This document shows positions 30,307 through 40,395 of a stretch of DNA of 64,000 bases, piece after piece. The DNA comes from Burkholderiaceae bacterium (GTDB lineage: Bacteria; Pseudomonadota; Gammaproteobacteria; Burkholderiales; Burkholderiaceae_C), in the NCBI GenBank assembly GCA_023150375.1, contig JAKLLA010000001.1, positions 186,001 to 250,000 on the forward strand. Reading direction: 5' to 3'. Positions within the stretch are counted from its first letter, which is position 1. Each line of letters opens with the position of its first letter. Under the pieces are notes generated by a model. That model searched no databases. It was given only the letters and a program-made list of their open reading frames with translations, and was not told the origin of the DNA. The position numbers were made by a program, and so were the translations under genes.

Positions 30307-30794
30307 CGAAAGGGCTCATCGGGCGAGTCGGAAACCGGGCTTCGGCTTTATCGGCAACTTCCTAACGACACTTGAGCATCGACCGGCACGGATCGGATCG
30401 GCAGGCATGCAGAGGCTGCCGCAGACCTGCGGCCGACGGCCGCGACGGCCCCCCTGTGCCGCACCGCAACTTCGCGGCATTCTCGCACCCGATCCGCCCG
30501 CTGCGGTGGATGGCCACCCGCTGCCCGCGCATCGGATCGGCCGGCGCGTGAAGAAGCCGCTGCGCAGCACCCCGCCGGACCCGCGCCCCTCGTTCCAACC
30601 CGAGGGACCGATCAGCCCGCCCCACGGCCCGGCGCGAGCACCCGGAGGCCGCCCCAGGGAGAACCTGCGGCCGGCGCTCGGACCGGGCTGGCAGGTCGGC
30701 TCGGAGCCGCTGTGACGTCGTGAGGGCGTCAGCGTCGAATCGGAAAGCACGAGGCAAGACCTGACCCGGGAACCTCGGATTGCTTCCTGGGCCG
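30307..30794. other. 488-base stretch without a recognised gene
   Basis: This region lies between the BLUF gene and the HNH gene. Open frames occur on both strands but none looks like a conserved protein. The 30316-30370 part is less GC-rich and probably holds the BLUF promoter. The rest may be a remnant of the event that brought in the HNH gene. Confidence 0.45.
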
Positions 30795-31343
30795 TCATCG
30801 TTGCCTCGAACCGATCACTTGGCAGACGTTCCAAAGGTGCAGGCCTTCGCCAACCGGATACTCGCTGGCCTCCAGAGTGCCCTGCTGTCGATGGGCCTCG
30901 AGCACCTGCTTCAACAGCTTGCCCATGACCAGCCGCGGAATCTCCTTGTGGTCCAGTCCTCGCTGGGCATACCACTCGAGCGGCTGAAGGGCACCCTTGG
31001 CCAGGTTGCAGGGCGCACAGGCAAGGACAAGGTTGTCGACCGTGTCCGATCCGCCGCGCGAAAGCGGCAGGATGTGCTCCCACTGCAGCTTCACACCAGT
31101 CGCCCCGCAGTAGGCACAACGGTCGGCCTGTTCGATGAGTTGCTTGTTCTCCCGCAGGACGCTCGAAGGCTGCAGGCGGCCGTCAGCGAGCTTCTTGTAG
31201 GTCAACGCAACGAAGCTCCAGTAGGCCCTTCCTTCGCGAGCTGATGCCGCTACACCCGTTCGGCCTTCGACCGCACGATCGGCAATCAGCTTGGCGTACT
31301 CGTAAAGGATGCATTCTCGGACGGTGGTGATGCGGACAGCCAT
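30795..31343 (-). CDS. HNH endonuclease
   Basis: A 182-residue nuclease. The HNH/zinc region is clear: C76 and C79 in CAYCG, E89-H90 in [14 protein letters not shown]104 in DNLVLAC, and C109, C112, N113 in CAPCN, followed by KG. Cys-x2-Cys pairs should bind structural zinc, and the His and Asn form the metal-dependent active site. The N-terminal 70 residues are not a recognised domain. The DNA is visibly less GC-rich than the neighbours (roughly 60% by eye), pointing to transfer. It lies 34 bases downstream of korB. It could be a stand-alone defence or homing-type nuclease. Confidence 0.87.
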   Translation of the reverse strand: MAVRITTVRECILYEYAKLIADRAVEGRTGVAASAREGRAYWSFVALTYKKLADGRLQPSSVLRENKQLIEQADRCAYCGATGVKLQWEHILPLSRGGSDTVDNLVLACAPCNLAKGALQPLEWYAQRGLDHKEIPRLVMGKLLKQVLEAHRQQGTLEASEYPVGEGLHLWNVCQVIGSRQR

Positions 31344-31377
31344 ATCCAGATCGCCCTGTCTCGCCCAAGCACAGACC

Positions 31378-32433
31378 TCACCTCAACCCCGCATTGATCC
31401 TCTCCAACGCCGCCGCCCCTGGACACACCTTTTCCTGCGGCAACGCATTCAGCGGCGTCGCGCAGGTACCTAAAGCCTCGTGTAGATCCTGCGCATCCGG
31501 CTCGGCATACAGCAGACCGGTCACCACCTCGCCCTTGGCTTGCAGGGCCTGGACGTGGTTCATGGCGGCGACACGGTCGGTGGGGTCGTGGTCGGCGTGG
31601 AGTTTGCGCAGGCGCAGGATGGAGCCGTCGGGTTGGGGCAGGTCGAGGGTTTCGCCCGGCGCGGGGGAGGCCACCACTTCCTCGCTGAGCGAGATGAAGT
31701 CGATGCGGCTGACGGCCTCGTTGTGCTCGCGCACGTAGTCGTAGCTCTTGGTGCTGCCGGCGTGGTTGTTGAAGGTGACGCAGGGGCTGACCACGTCGAT
31801 GAAGGCGGCGCCCTGGTGGGCGATGGCGCCCTTGATGAGGGGCACCAGCTGTTCCTTGTCGCCGGAGAAGCCTCGGGCGACGTAGGTGGCGCCCAGTTGC
31901 AGCGCCAGGCCGACGAGGTCAACGGGGCTGTCGTGGTTGATGACGCCCTTCTTGCTCTTGCTGCCGCGGTCGGCGGTGGCGGAGAACTGGCCCTTGGTCA
32001 AACCGTAGACGCCGTTGTTCTCGACGATGTAGACCATGTTGACGCCGCGGCGCATGGCATGGGCGAACTGGCCCAGGCCGATGGAGGCGGAGTCGCCGTC
32101 GCCGCTGACGCCCAAATAGAGCAGGTCACGGTTGGCGAGGTTGGCGCCGGTGAGCACGCTGGGCATGCGGCCGTGCACGGTGTTGAAGCCGTGGCTGGCG
32201 CCGAGGAAGTAGTCCGGCGTCTTGCTGCTGCAGCCGATGCCGGAGAGCTTGGCGACGCGGTGCGGCTGGATGTCCAGCTCCCAGCAGGCCTGGATGATGG
32301 CCGCGGAGATGGAGTCGTGGCCGCAGCCGGCGCACAGCGTCGAGATCTTGCCCTCGTAGTCGCGGCGGGTGTAGCCCACCGCGTTGGCCTGCAGGCTGGG
32401 GTGGTGGAAGCGCGGCTTGGCGATGTAGGTCAT
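31378..32433 (-). CDS. korB: 2-oxoacid:ferredoxin oxidoreductase, beta subunit
   Basis: Thiamine-diphosphate-binding subunit (351 aa) of an oxidoreductase that turns 2-oxoglutarate or a related 2-oxoacid plus CoA into the acyl-CoA, with reduction of ferredoxin. TPP motif: GDGDSASIG, then [13 protein letters not shown]. The Fe-S cysteines are seen in LCAGCGHD and [10 protein letters not shown], plus one later in SPCVTFNN. The start has AGGA eight bases before the ATG. It forms an operon with the alpha subunit (33 bases upstream) and the reductase. Preference for 2-oxoglutarate is inferred from the arrangement, which recalls the Thauera korABC type. Confidence 0.9.
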   Translation of the reverse strand: MTYIAKPRFHHPSLQANAVGYTRRDYEGKISTLCAGCGHDSISAAIIQACWELDIQPHRVAKLSGIGCSSKTPDYFLGASHGFNTVHGRMPSVLTGANLANRDLLYLGVSGDGDSASIGLGQFAHAMRRGVNMVYIVENNGVYGLTKGQFSATADRGSKSKKGVINHDSPVDLVGLALQLGATYVARGFSGDKEQLVPLIKGAIAHQGAAFIDVVSPCVTFNNHAGSTKSYDYVREHNEAVSRIDFISLSEEVVASPAPGETLDLPQPDGSILRLRKLHADHDPTDRVAAMNHVQALQAKGEVVTGLLYAEPDAQDLHEALGTCATPLNALPQEKVCPGAAALERINAGLR

Positions 32434-32466
32434 GGTGTGGAATTCCTGGAATCGTCGGGCCGGGGA

Positions 32467-34380
32467 TCAATCCGAATGCTTCAGGTGCGCCAGGGCGGCC
32501 TGGGCGGCGGCCGAGCCGCGCTGCGCGGTGCCGGTCACCATGTTGGCGCGCGGGTAGGCGGGCAGCACCACCATGGCGTGCACCGCGTCGGTGATGGCGC
32601 TGGTGATGTAGCGGGCGGTGATCGGCGTGCCGTCGTAGTGCAGGATGGGCACGAGCTGGGCGGGGTTGACGTCCAGCTCGTTGATCAGCAGGGTGCGCAT
32701 CTGCGCGTCGCGGTTCTGCTCGACGACGAAGACGGCATCGTGCAGGCTGATGAAGTCCCGCACCGGCTTGCTGAAGGGGAAGGCGCGCAGCCGCAGGGCG
32801 TCCAGGTGGATGCCGGTGGCGGCGAGCTTCTCCAGCGCCTCCTCCATCGACGGGCTGGTGGAGCCGAAGTAGATGACGCCCAGCCGGGTGGGCCGGTCGG
32901 CCTCGGTGAGGATGGGCTGCGGCACCAGCTTGGCCGCGGTGGCGAACTTCTTGAGCAGGCGCTGGACGTTGTAGAGGTAGTCCGGCCCGGCCTCGGAGTA
33001 GCGCGCGTAGGCGTCCCGCGTGGTGCCGCGGGTGAAGTAGGCGCCCTGGGTGGGGTGCGTGCCCGGGTAGGTGCGCCAGGGGATGCCGTCGCCGTCCACG
33101 TCCTTGTAGCGGCCGAAGTCCTTGCCCGCCTCCAGTTCCTCGGCGGTCATGACCTTGCCGCGATCGAGCTGGCGGCTGTCGTCCCACTTGAAGGGGTCGC
33201 ACAGGCGCTGGTTCATACCGATGTCCAGGTCGGTCATGACGAACACCGGCGTCTGCAGGCGGTCGGCCAGGTCGAGTGCGGTGGCGGCGTGCTCGAAGCA
33301 CTCGGCGGGGTCCTGCGGCAGCAGCATCACATGCTTGGTGTCGCCGTGGCTGGCGTAGGCGCAGGACAGCAGGTCGGCCTGCTGGGTCCGGGTGGGCATG
33401 CCGGTGGAGGGCCCGCCGCGCTGCACGTTGATCAGCGTGACCGGGATCTCGGCAAAGTAGGCCAGGCCGAGAAACTCGGTCATCAGCGACACGCCCGGCC
33501 CGGAGGTGGCGGTGAAGGCCCGCGCGCCGTTCCAGGCCGCGCCGATCACCATGCCGATCGCCGAGAGCTCGTCCTCGGCCTGCACGATGGCGTAGTGCTT
33601 CTTGCCGGTTTCGGGGTCGATGCGCAACTTGCTGCAGTACTTCTCGAAGGCCTCGGGCACCGAGGTGGACGGCGTGATGGGGTACCACGCCGAGACGGTG
33701 GCGCCGCCCCAGACGCAGCCCAGGCCGGCAGCGGTGTTGCCGTCGACGAAGATGCGCTCGCCCACCTGGTTGCTGCGCTCCACCTTGATGCCCACCTGGT
33801 CGGCGTCCAGGTGCTCCTGCGCGAAGTGGCGGCCCAGCTGCAGGGCGCGCACGTTGGAGTCCAGCAGCTTCTCCTTGCCGCGGTACTGCTCGGCGAAGAG
33901 CTTCTCGATCTCCGCCGCGTCGATGCCCAGCAGCACCGACAGCGCACCGACGTAGACGATGTTCTTGAACAGCTGGCGCTGGCGCGGCTCCTGGTAGGCG
34001 GCGTTGCAGATCTCGGTCAGCGGCATGCCGATGACGTGGATGTCGTCGCGGAAGGCACTGGCCGGCATCGGCCGGGTGCTGTCGTAGAACAGGTAGCCAC
34101 CCGGCTCCAGCTCGGCCACGTCGGCCTTCCAGGTCTGCGGGTTCATCGCCACCATCATGTCGATGCCGCCGCGCCGGCCCAGCCAGCCGGCCTCCGACAC
34201 GCGCACCTCGTACCAGGTCGGCAGGCCCTGGATGTTGCTGGGGAAGATGTTGCGCGGGCTCACCGGCACGCCCATGCGCAGGATGGCCTTGGCAAACAGC
34301 TCGTTGGCCGAGGCGGAGCCCGAGCCGTTGACGTTGGCGAACTTGATGACGAAATCGTTGACGGCTTCGATGCGGTTCAT
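32467..34380 (-). CDS. korA: 2-oxoacid:acceptor oxidoreductase, alpha subunit (gamma-alpha fusion)
   Basis: A 637-residue fused subunit. The N-terminal part (about 1-190) is the gamma domain (NVNGSGSASANELFAKA, then GGIDMMVAMNP). The remaining part is the alpha domain with YPITPSTSVPEAF, QAEDELSAIGMVIGAAW, RAFTATSGPGVSLM, and RGGPSTGMPTRTQQADLL. Fusion of the two domains is common in KorA. The ATG at 34380 shares one base with the reductase stop (TGATG), with GGAGG upstream, showing translational coupling. Together with korB it forms the catalytic core. Confidence 0.93.
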   Translation of the reverse strand: MNRIEAVNDFVIKFANVNGSGSASANELFAKAILRMGVPVSPRNIFPSNIQGLPTWYEVRVSEAGWLGRRGGIDMMVAMNPQTWKADVAELEPGGYLFYDSTRPMPASAFRDDIHVIGMPLTEICNAAYQEPRQRQLFKNIVYVGALSVLLGIDAAEIEKLFAEQYRGKEKLLDSNVRALQLGRHFAQEHLDADQVGIKVERSNQVGERIFVDGNTAAGLGCVWGGATVSAWYPITPSTSVPEAFEKYCSKLRIDPETGKKHYAIVQAEDELSAIGMVIGAAWNGARAFTATSGPGVSLMTEFLGLAYFAEIPVTLINVQRGGPSTGMPTRTQQADLLSCAYASHGDTKHVMLLPQDPAECFEHAATALDLADRLQTPVFVMTDLDIGMNQRLCDPFKWDDSRQLDRGKVMTAEELEAGKDFGRYKDVDGDGIPWRTYPGTHPTQGAYFTRGTTRDAYARYSEAGPDYLYNVQRLLKKFATAAKLVPQPILTEADRPTRLGVIYFGSTSPSMEEALEKLAATGIHLDALRLRAFPFSKPVRDFISLHDAVFVVEQNRDAQMRTLLINELDVNPAQLVPILHYDGTPITARYITSAITDAVHAMVVLPAYPRANMVTGTAQRGSAAAQAALAHLKHSD

Positions 34381-36230
34381 CACGCAGCCTCCTTCGCGGT
34401 TTGGGGAGCCGCCTCGCCGCTTCGGCTTCGGCAGGCCGGGCCGGCCTGGGTGACCTGCAGGAAGAACTTCTGCATGTCCCAGGCGCCGGTGGGACAGCGC
34501 TCGGCGCACAGGCCGCAGTGCAGGCAGACGTCCTCGTCCTTGACCATCACCCGCTTCGTCTTCAGTTCGGCCGAGACGTACAGCGGCTCGTCCGGGTGCA
34601 GCGAGGGCGCCTTCAGGCGGCGGCGCAACTCGGTCTCCTCCCCATTGGCCACGAAGCTGATGCAGTCGGTCGGGCAGATGTCGGCGCAGGCATCGCACTC
34701 GATGCAGGCCGGCGCGCTGAACACCGTCTGCACGTCGCAGTTCAGGCAGCGGTCGGCCTCCTTGATCGCGGTCCTGGCGTCGAAGCCCAGTTCCACCTCG
34801 ACGCGGATGCTGGCCAGCGCCTGCTCGGCCGCCGCCCAGGGCACCTTGTAGCGCGCGTCCGGCGAGACGTCGTTGTGGTAACTCCACTCGTGGATGCCCA
34901 TCTTCTGGGACACCAGGTTGGTCAGCGGCGCCGGGCGCTGGGTCACGTCCTCGCCGTGCAGCCACTTGTCGATCGACACCGCCGCCTGGTGGCCGTGCGC
35001 CACCGCGGTGATGATGTTCTTCGGCCCGAAGGCGGCGTCGCCACCGAAGAAGACGTTCGGCAGCGTGGACTGCAGTGAGTCCTCGTTCAGCACCGGCAGG
35101 CCCCACTTGTCGAACTCGATGCCCACATCGCGCTCGATCCAGGGGAAGGCGTTCTCCTGGCCGACGGCGATCAGCACCTCGTCGCAGGGGAAAAACGCGT
35201 CCGGCGCGCCGGTGGGAATCAGGCTGCGGCGGCCACGCTCGTCGTACTTCGCCTCGACGATCTCGAAGCTCATGCCCACCAGCTTGCCGTCAGCGTGCAC
35301 GAAGGCCTTGGGCACGTGGTAGTTGAGGATGGGGATGCCCTCGTGGATCGCATCCTCCTTCTCCCAGGGCGAGGCCTTCATCTCCTCGAAGCCCGAGCGC
35401 ACGATCACCTTCACGTCGCTCGACCCCAGGCGCCGCGCCGAGCGGCAGCAGTCCATCGCGGTGTTGCCGCCGCCCAGCACGATGACGCGCGCACCGACCT
35501 TGGACACATGGCCGAAGGACACGCTGGCCAGCCAGTCGATGCCCAGGTGGATCTGCGCGGCAGCCTCCTGCCGGCCGGGGATCTCCAGGTCGCGCCCGCG
35601 CGGTGCACCGCTGCCGACGAAGATCGCATCCCAGCCCTGGCCGAGCAGATCGCGCAGCGAGTCGATGCGCGTGCCGCTGCGGAAGTTCACGCCCAGATCG
35701 AAGATCCAGCCGCATTCCTCGTCGATGACCCGCTCGGGCAGTCGGAAGCGCGGGATCTGGCTGCGCACGAAGCCGCCGGCCTTCGCTTCGCCGTCGAACA
35801 CCGTGACGTCGTAGCCGACGGCGGCCAGGTCACGCGCCACCGTCAGCGACGCCGGCCCGGCGCCGACGCAGGCCACCTTCTTGCCGTTGCGCTGGGCGTA
35901 GCGGGGCATGCGTCCCCGCACATCGCCCTTCAGGTCGGCGGCGACGCGCTTGAGGCGGCAGATGGCCACCGGCTCCGGATGTTCGCCGTTGGCCTCCTCC
36001 ACCCGGCCGCGCCGGCAGGCGGGCTCGCAGGGGCGGTCGCAGGTGCGTCCGAGCACACCCGGGAAGACGTTGGACACCCAGTTGATCATGTAGGCGTCGG
36101 CGTGGCGGCCGGCGGCGATCAGGCGGATGTACTCGGGAACGGGGGTGTGGGCGGGGCACGCCCATTGACAGTCGACGACTCGGTGGAAGTGCGCCGTGAG
36201 GGCCGGATCGGCCGTGCGGGTGGGCTGCAA
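34380..36230 (-). CDS. GltD-like NAD(P)H/ferredoxin oxidoreductase with two [4Fe-4S] clusters
   Basis: A 616-residue FAD protein that shuttles electrons between ferredoxin and NAD(P)H for the adjoining 2-oxoacid oxidoreductase. The N-terminal Fe-S part has CQWACPAHTPVPEYI and CDRPCEPACRRG. The nucleotide-binding part has GAGPASLTVARDLA and VLGGGNTAMDCCRSA. The C-terminus carries two ferredoxin-like clusters: ACIECDACADICPTDC and CLHCGLCAERCPTG. It resembles KorC, the NADPH-linked subunit of the Thauera 2-oxoglutarate:ferredoxin oxidoreductase. The likely start is TTG 36230 (LQPTRTADP) with GGAGA six bases before it; no fitting ATG exists nearby. Confidence 0.85.
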   Translation of the reverse strand: MQPTRTADPALTAHFHRVVDCQWACPAHTPVPEYIRLIAAGRHADAYMINWVSNVFPGVLGRTCDRPCEPACRRGRVEEANGEHPEPVAICRLKRVAADLKGDVRGRMPRYAQRNGKKVACVGAGPASLTVARDLAAVGYDVTVFDGEAKAGGFVRSQIPRFRLPERVIDEECGWIFDLGVNFRSGTRIDSLRDLLGQGWDAIFVGSGAPRGRDLEIPGRQEAAAQIHLGIDWLASVSFGHVSKVGARVIVLGGGNTAMDCCRSARRLGSSDVKVIVRSGFEEMKASPWEKEDAIHEGIPILNYHVPKAFVHADGKLVGMSFEIVEAKYDERGRRSLIPTGAPDAFFPCDEVLIAVGQENAFPWIERDVGIEFDKWGLPVLNEDSLQSTLPNVFFGGDAAFGPKNIITAVAHGHQAAVSIDKWLHGEDVTQRPAPLTNLVSQKMGIHEWSYHNDVSPDARYKVPWAAAEQALASIRVEVELGFDARTAIKEADRCLNCDVQTVFSAPACIECDACADICPTDCISFVANGEETELRRRLKAPSLHPDEPLYVSAELKTKRVMVKDEDVCLHCGLCAERCPTGAWDMQKFFLQVTQAGPACRSRSGEAAPQTAKEAA

Positions 36231-36663
36231 GGTGGGTCTCCATCGAGGCCCGATGCCGGTTGAAGCCACGCAGAGGGCGCTGCCACCCGACCGAGCCTGT
36301 TTCAGTTGTGGCGACGATCCTACGCCGCCCATGCGCAGGCGAAAACCGCCGCGCGGCCCCCGAGCGACAAAGGGCGGTGCCGTTTGCAGTGCTCTTGACG
36401 AAGGACAGGTTCGCAGGCCCGCCCGCCTCCGATGGACCCGGTGCCGCACGAGCGTCGGTGGCCGCCGCCGAACACGTCCCCATCAGCCACGCCTCACTGT
36501 GGGAGAGGGCCCTCTCATGCAGCCAGGGCGAGCTGGCGGTGGCCGAGGTGCCGCGGCATCAGGCCCCCGGGGATCCCGTCGACCGGCTGCGGGTCACTCG
36601 GGCCTCGACCGAATCGGCGCTCCGGCTGAGGGCCGCAGCGGGGGGCCTCCCTAAAATCCCCCG
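36231..36663. other. Divergent region between the reductase gene and dnaE
   Basis: 433 bases with promoters for both units. No gene-like frame is seen on either strand. A ttgacg near 36398 is a possible -35 element for dnaE. Only the last bases before dnaE (ctaaaatc) are AT-rich. Confidence 0.45.
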
Positions 36664-39600
36664 ATGACCTTCGTCCACCTGCGCACCCACACCGAGTTCT
36701 CTGTCGTCGACGGCACCCTGCGGGTGGACGATGCCGTCAAGGCCGCCGCCAGGGACGGCCAGCCGGCGCTGGCGATCACCGACCTGGCCAACCTGTTCGG
36801 CGGGGTCAAGTTCTACAACGCGGCGCGCAAGAAGGGCGTCAAGCCCCTGCTGGGCGCGGACATCTGGCTCGAGCCCGACGTGGCCGGCCCGGCCGGCGAA
36901 CCGCGCGCGGCCAGCCGGCTGCTGCTGCTGGTGCAGAGCAAGACCGGCTACCTCAACCTCTGCGAGCTGCTGTCGCGCGCCTGGGTGACCAACGTGCAGC
37001 GCAACCAGGCCTGGGTGACCTGGGCGCACCTGGAGGAACTGTCCGAGGGGCTGATCGCGCTGTCGGGCGCGCCGCTGGGCGGCACCGGCCAGGGCGGCGC
37101 GGTGGCCCTGGCCGCGCTGCAGGGCGACGGCGAGCGGGCCGAGGCGCTGGCGCGACGCCTGGCGCAGATCTTCCCGCGGCGCTTCTACCTGGAGCTGCAG
37201 CGCGCCGGCCTGCCCGGCCAGGAGGCCTGGGTGCGCGCGGCGGTGCCGCTGGCGGCGAAGCTGGGGCTGCCGGTGGTGGCCACGCACCCGATCCAGTTCC
37301 TGGCGCCCGACGACTTCGAGGCCCACGAGGCGCGCGTGTGCATCGCCGAGGGCGAGACGCTGGCCAACCCGCGCCGCGTCAAGCGCTTCACCCGCGACCA
37401 GCACTTCAAGACCGCGGCTCAGATGGCCGAGCTCTTCGCCGACATTCCCTCGGCCCTCGCCAACACGCTGGAGATCGCCCGGCGCTGCAGCCTGACGCTG
37501 GTACTGGGCAAGCCGCAGCTGCCCAACTTTCCGACCCCGGACCTGCCCGACGGCACGAAGATGCCGATGGAGACCTACTTCCGCCAGCTCAGCTTCGAGG
37601 GGCTCGAGCAGCGGCTGCAGCTGCTCTTCCCGGATGCGGCCAAGCGCGATGCGCAGCGGCCGCGCTACGTGGAGCGGCTGGAGTTCGAGCTGGGGACCAT
37701 CATCAAGATGGGCTTTCCGGGCTACTTCCTGATCGTGTCGGACTTCATCCGCTGGGCCAAGGCCAACGGCTGCCCGGTCGGCCCGGGCCGGGGCTCGGGC
37801 GCGGGCTCGCTGGTGGCCTACGCGCTGTCGATCACCGACCTGGACCCGCTGCAGTACAACCTGCTGTTCGAGCGCTTCCTGAACCCGGAGCGGGTGTCGA
37901 TGCCCGACTTCGACATCGACTTCTGCCAGGGCAACCGCGACCGCGTGATCGACTACGTGAAGGAGCGCTACGGCCGCCCGGCGGTGAGCCAGATCGCCAC
38001 CTTCGGCACCATGGCGGCCAAGGCGGCGCTGCGCGACATCGGCCGGGTGCTGGGCATGGGCTACGGCCATGTGGACTCGATCGCCAAGCTCATCCCCGCC
38101 CCGCCGGGCAAGACCGTCACGCTGGCCAAGGTGCCCGACGAGCCCGACGGCGGCGTGATCTACGCGCGCAAGGAGGCGCCCGAGCTCGAGGAGCGCGAGA
38201 AGGCCGACGAGGAGGTGGCCGAGCTGCTGGCGCTGGCCACCCGGGTCGAGGGCATGGTGCGCAACATCGGCATGCACGCCGGGGGCGTGCTGATCGCCCC
38301 GGGCAAGATCACCGACTTCTGCCCGCTGTACCAGCAGCCGGGCAGCGACAGCGCGGTCAGCCAGTACGACAAGGACGACGTGGAGGCCATCGGCCTGGTG
38401 AAGTTCGACTTCCTGGGCCTGGCCACGCTGACCATCCTGGAGCTGGCCAAGGACTTCATCGTCGCGCGCCATGCGGACCAGGCGAACTTCGCCTTCGAGA
38501 CCCTGCCGCTGGACGATCCGGCGGTCTACCGGCTGTTCTCCGAGGGCCTGACCGAGGCAGTGTTCCAGTTCGAATCCGGCGGCATGCAGCGCATGCTCAA
38601 GGACGCCCGGCCGAGCCGGCTGGAGGACCTGATCGCGCTGAACGCGCTGTACCGCCCGGGCCCGATGGACCTGATCCCCACCTTCGTGGCGCGCAAGCAC
38701 GGCAAGGAGGTGGTCGAGTACCCGCACCCGCTGACCGAGCCGGTGCTGGCCGAGACCTACGGGATCATGGTCTACCAGGAGCAGGTGATGCAGACCGCCC
38801 AGGTGCTGGGCGGCTACAGCCTGGGCGGCGCGGACATGCTGCGCCGCGCCATGGGCAAGAAGAAGCCCGAGGAGATGGCCAAGCACCGCGAGATCTTCCG
38901 CGAGGGGGCCGCGAAGAAGGGCATCGACCAGGCCAAGGCCGACGAGGTCTTCGACCTGATGGAGAAGTTCGCCGGCTACGGCTTCAACAAGTCGCACGCC
39001 GCCGCCTATTCCCTGCTGGCCTACCACACGGCCTGGATCAAGGTGCACTACACGGCCGAGTTCTTCGCGGCCAACATGACCATCGAGCTCGACGACACCG
39101 ACAAGCTGAAGGTGCTGCGCGACGATGCGATGAAGCACTTCCGCATCGGCTTCGAGGCGCCGGACGTCAACCTGGGCGTCTACCGCTTCGAGCCGGTGCC
39201 GGGCAAGGCGGGCGACCGCCTCATCCGCTACGGCCTGGGCGCGATCAAGGGCACCGGCCAGGGCGCCATCGAGGCCATCGTCGAGGCCCGCCACGAGGGC
39301 GGCCCCTTCAAGTCGATCTTCGACTTCGCCGCGCGGGTGGACCGCAAGCGCATCAACAAGCGCGTGGTGGAGGCGCTGATCAAGGCCGGCGCCTTCGACA
39401 AGCTGCATCCGAAGGGCCTGGACGGCCGTGCCGAGCTGCTCGCCAGCGTGGGCCTGGCCTTCGAGTACGCCGACACGCAGGCCGCGCACGCCTCCCAGGG
39501 TGGCCTGTTCGACATGTTCGACGACGCGCACGGCAGCAGCACCCAGGAGCCCGAGTACATCGCCGCCGAGACCTGGGACGTGCGCACCCGGCTGGGCCAC

Positions 39601-40239
39601 GAGAAGGTGGCCATCGGCTACTTCTTCAGCGGCCACCTGTTCGACCAGGTGGCCGCCGAGGTGCGCCAGTTCGTCAAGCGCGAGGTGGCCGACGTGTCCG
39701 ACAGCCGCGATCCGCAGGTGCTGGCGGGCATCGTCGGCGAGCTGCGCATCGTCAACGGCAACCGCGGCCGGGTGGCGATCTTCAAGCTCGACGACAAGTC
39801 CGGCGCGATCGAGGCCGTGGTGGCCGAGGAGCTGCTGACCACCCACCAGGCGCTGCTGAAGGACGACGAGGTGCTGATCCTGCAGGGCAAGGCCCAGCCG
39901 GACCGCTTCAGCGGCGGGTTGCGCTTCAACGTGCTGCAGATCTGGGACCTGCCCACCGCACGCTGCCGCCATGCGCGCTACCTGCACGTGCCGGTGGGCG
40001 CGCAGCTGCCGCCGCTCGAGCAACTGCTGGCCGACCACCCGCCGCGCCGCGAGGACGGCGAACTGGGCGAACGGCTGCACGGCCTGCCGGTGCGCCTGCG
40101 GCTGGAGCGCGCCGGTGCGGTCGGCGAGATCGACCTGGGCGAGGCGGCGCGCTTCTACCCCAGCGACAACGCCCTGGCGCAGTGGACCCGCGCCACCCAG
40201 GGTGCCAGCCGGCTGGTCTACGCCGACGAAGCCCCCTGA
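36664..40239 (+). CDS. dnaE: DNA polymerase III alpha subunit
   Basis: Catalytic alpha subunit of the replicative polymerase (1191 aa; E. coli DnaE has 1160). The N-terminal PHP domain begins with HLRTHTEFSVVDG. The palm has the catalytic aspartates D415 and D417 in PDFDIDFC, and MDLIPTF later gives the third acidic residue. The finger region has GRGSGAGSLVAY. An OB fold (GELRIVNGNRGRVAIFKL) lies near the C-terminus. Length and motifs are those of the replicative DnaE1 rather than the mutagenic DnaE2. It stands alone on the plus strand and ends before a secreted protein gene. Confidence 0.97.
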   Translation: MTFVHLRTHTEFSVVDGTLRVDDAVKAAARDGQPALAITDLANLFGGVKFYNAARKKGVKPLLGADIWLEPDVAGPAGEPRAASRLLLLVQSKTGYLNLCELLSRAWVTNVQRNQAWVTWAHLEELSEGLIALSGAPLGGTGQGGAVALAALQGDGERAEALARRLAQIFPRRFYLELQRAGLPGQEAWVRAAVPLAAKLGLPVVATHPIQFLAPDDFEAHEARVCIAEGETLANPRRVKRFTRDQHFKTAAQMAELFADIPSALANTLEIARRCSLTLVLGKPQLPNFPTPDLPDGTKMPMETYFRQLSFEGLEQRLQLLFPDAAKRDAQRPRYVERLEFELGTIIKMGFPGYFLIVSDFIRWAKANGCPVGPGRGSGAGSLVAYALSITDLDPLQYNLLFERFLNPERVSMPDFDIDFCQGNRDRVIDYVKERYGRPAVSQIATFGTMAAKAALRDIGRVLGMGYGHVDSIAKLIPAPPGKTVTLAKVPDEPDGGVIYARKEAPELEEREKADEEVAELLALATRVEGMVRNIGMHAGGVLIAPGKITDFCPLYQQPGSDSAVSQYDKDDVEAIGLVKFDFLGLATLTILELAKDFIVARHADQANFAFETLPLDDPAVYRLFSEGLTEAVFQFESGGMQRMLKDARPSRLEDLIALNALYRPGPMDLIPTFVARKHGKEVVEYPHPLTEPVLAETYGIMVYQEQVMQTAQVLGGYSLGGADMLRRAMGKKKPEEMAKHREIFREGAAKKGIDQAKADEVFDLMEKFAGYGFNKSHAAAYSLLAYHTAWIKVHYTAEFFAANMTIELDDTDKLKVLRDDAMKHFRIGFEAPDVNLGVYRFEPVPGKAGDRLIRYGLGAIKGTGQGAIEAIVEARHEGGPFKSIFDFAARVDRKRINKRVVEALIKAGAFDKLHPKGLDGRAELLASVGLAFEYADTQAAHASQGGLFDMFDDAHGSSTQEPEYIAAETWDVRTRLGHEKVAIGYFFSGHLFDQVAAEVRQFVKREVADVSDSRDPQVLAGIVGELRIVNGNRGRVAIFKLDDKSGAIEAVVAEELLTTHQALLKDDEVLILQGKAQPDRFSGGLRFNVLQIWDLPTARCRHARYLHVPVGAQLPPLEQLLADHPPRREDGELGERLHGLPVRLRLERAGAVGEIDLGEAARFYPSDNALAQWTRATQGASRLVYADEAP

Positions 40240-40395
40240 CCCGTCGACCGCGGGTCGGCAGGCACCCGCGCGCCGCCAGGCCCGGAAGCGAATCCTCACG
40301 GATCTTTACCCGGCAGGCGTCGACCGGCGGCCCCGTCCTGCCGTTTCATCCGGTGTGGGGCGGCACCCGCCGCGCCCTCGACGAGGAGCCAAGCG

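Noticed and set aside
30281-30715. A 144-codon plus-strand frame in the gap between BLUF and HNH
   Set aside because: It is proline/arginine-rich, overlaps the BLUF 5' end in antisense and has no ribosome-binding site or family features.
31540-34851. A plus-strand open frame of about 1100 codons opposite korB and korA
   Set aside because: The antisense translation is valine-, glycine- and histidine-rich and has no domain; korA and korB on the other strand show full cofactor motifs.
36231-36663. A riboswitch or attenuator before dnaE or the reductase gene
   Set aside because: No conserved aptamer-like pattern or strong alternative hairpins were recognised by eye.
36559-40299. A minus-strand open frame of about 1250 codons opposite dnaE
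   Set aside because: It is a shadow of dnaE codon structure; dnaE itself is complete with all catalytic residues.
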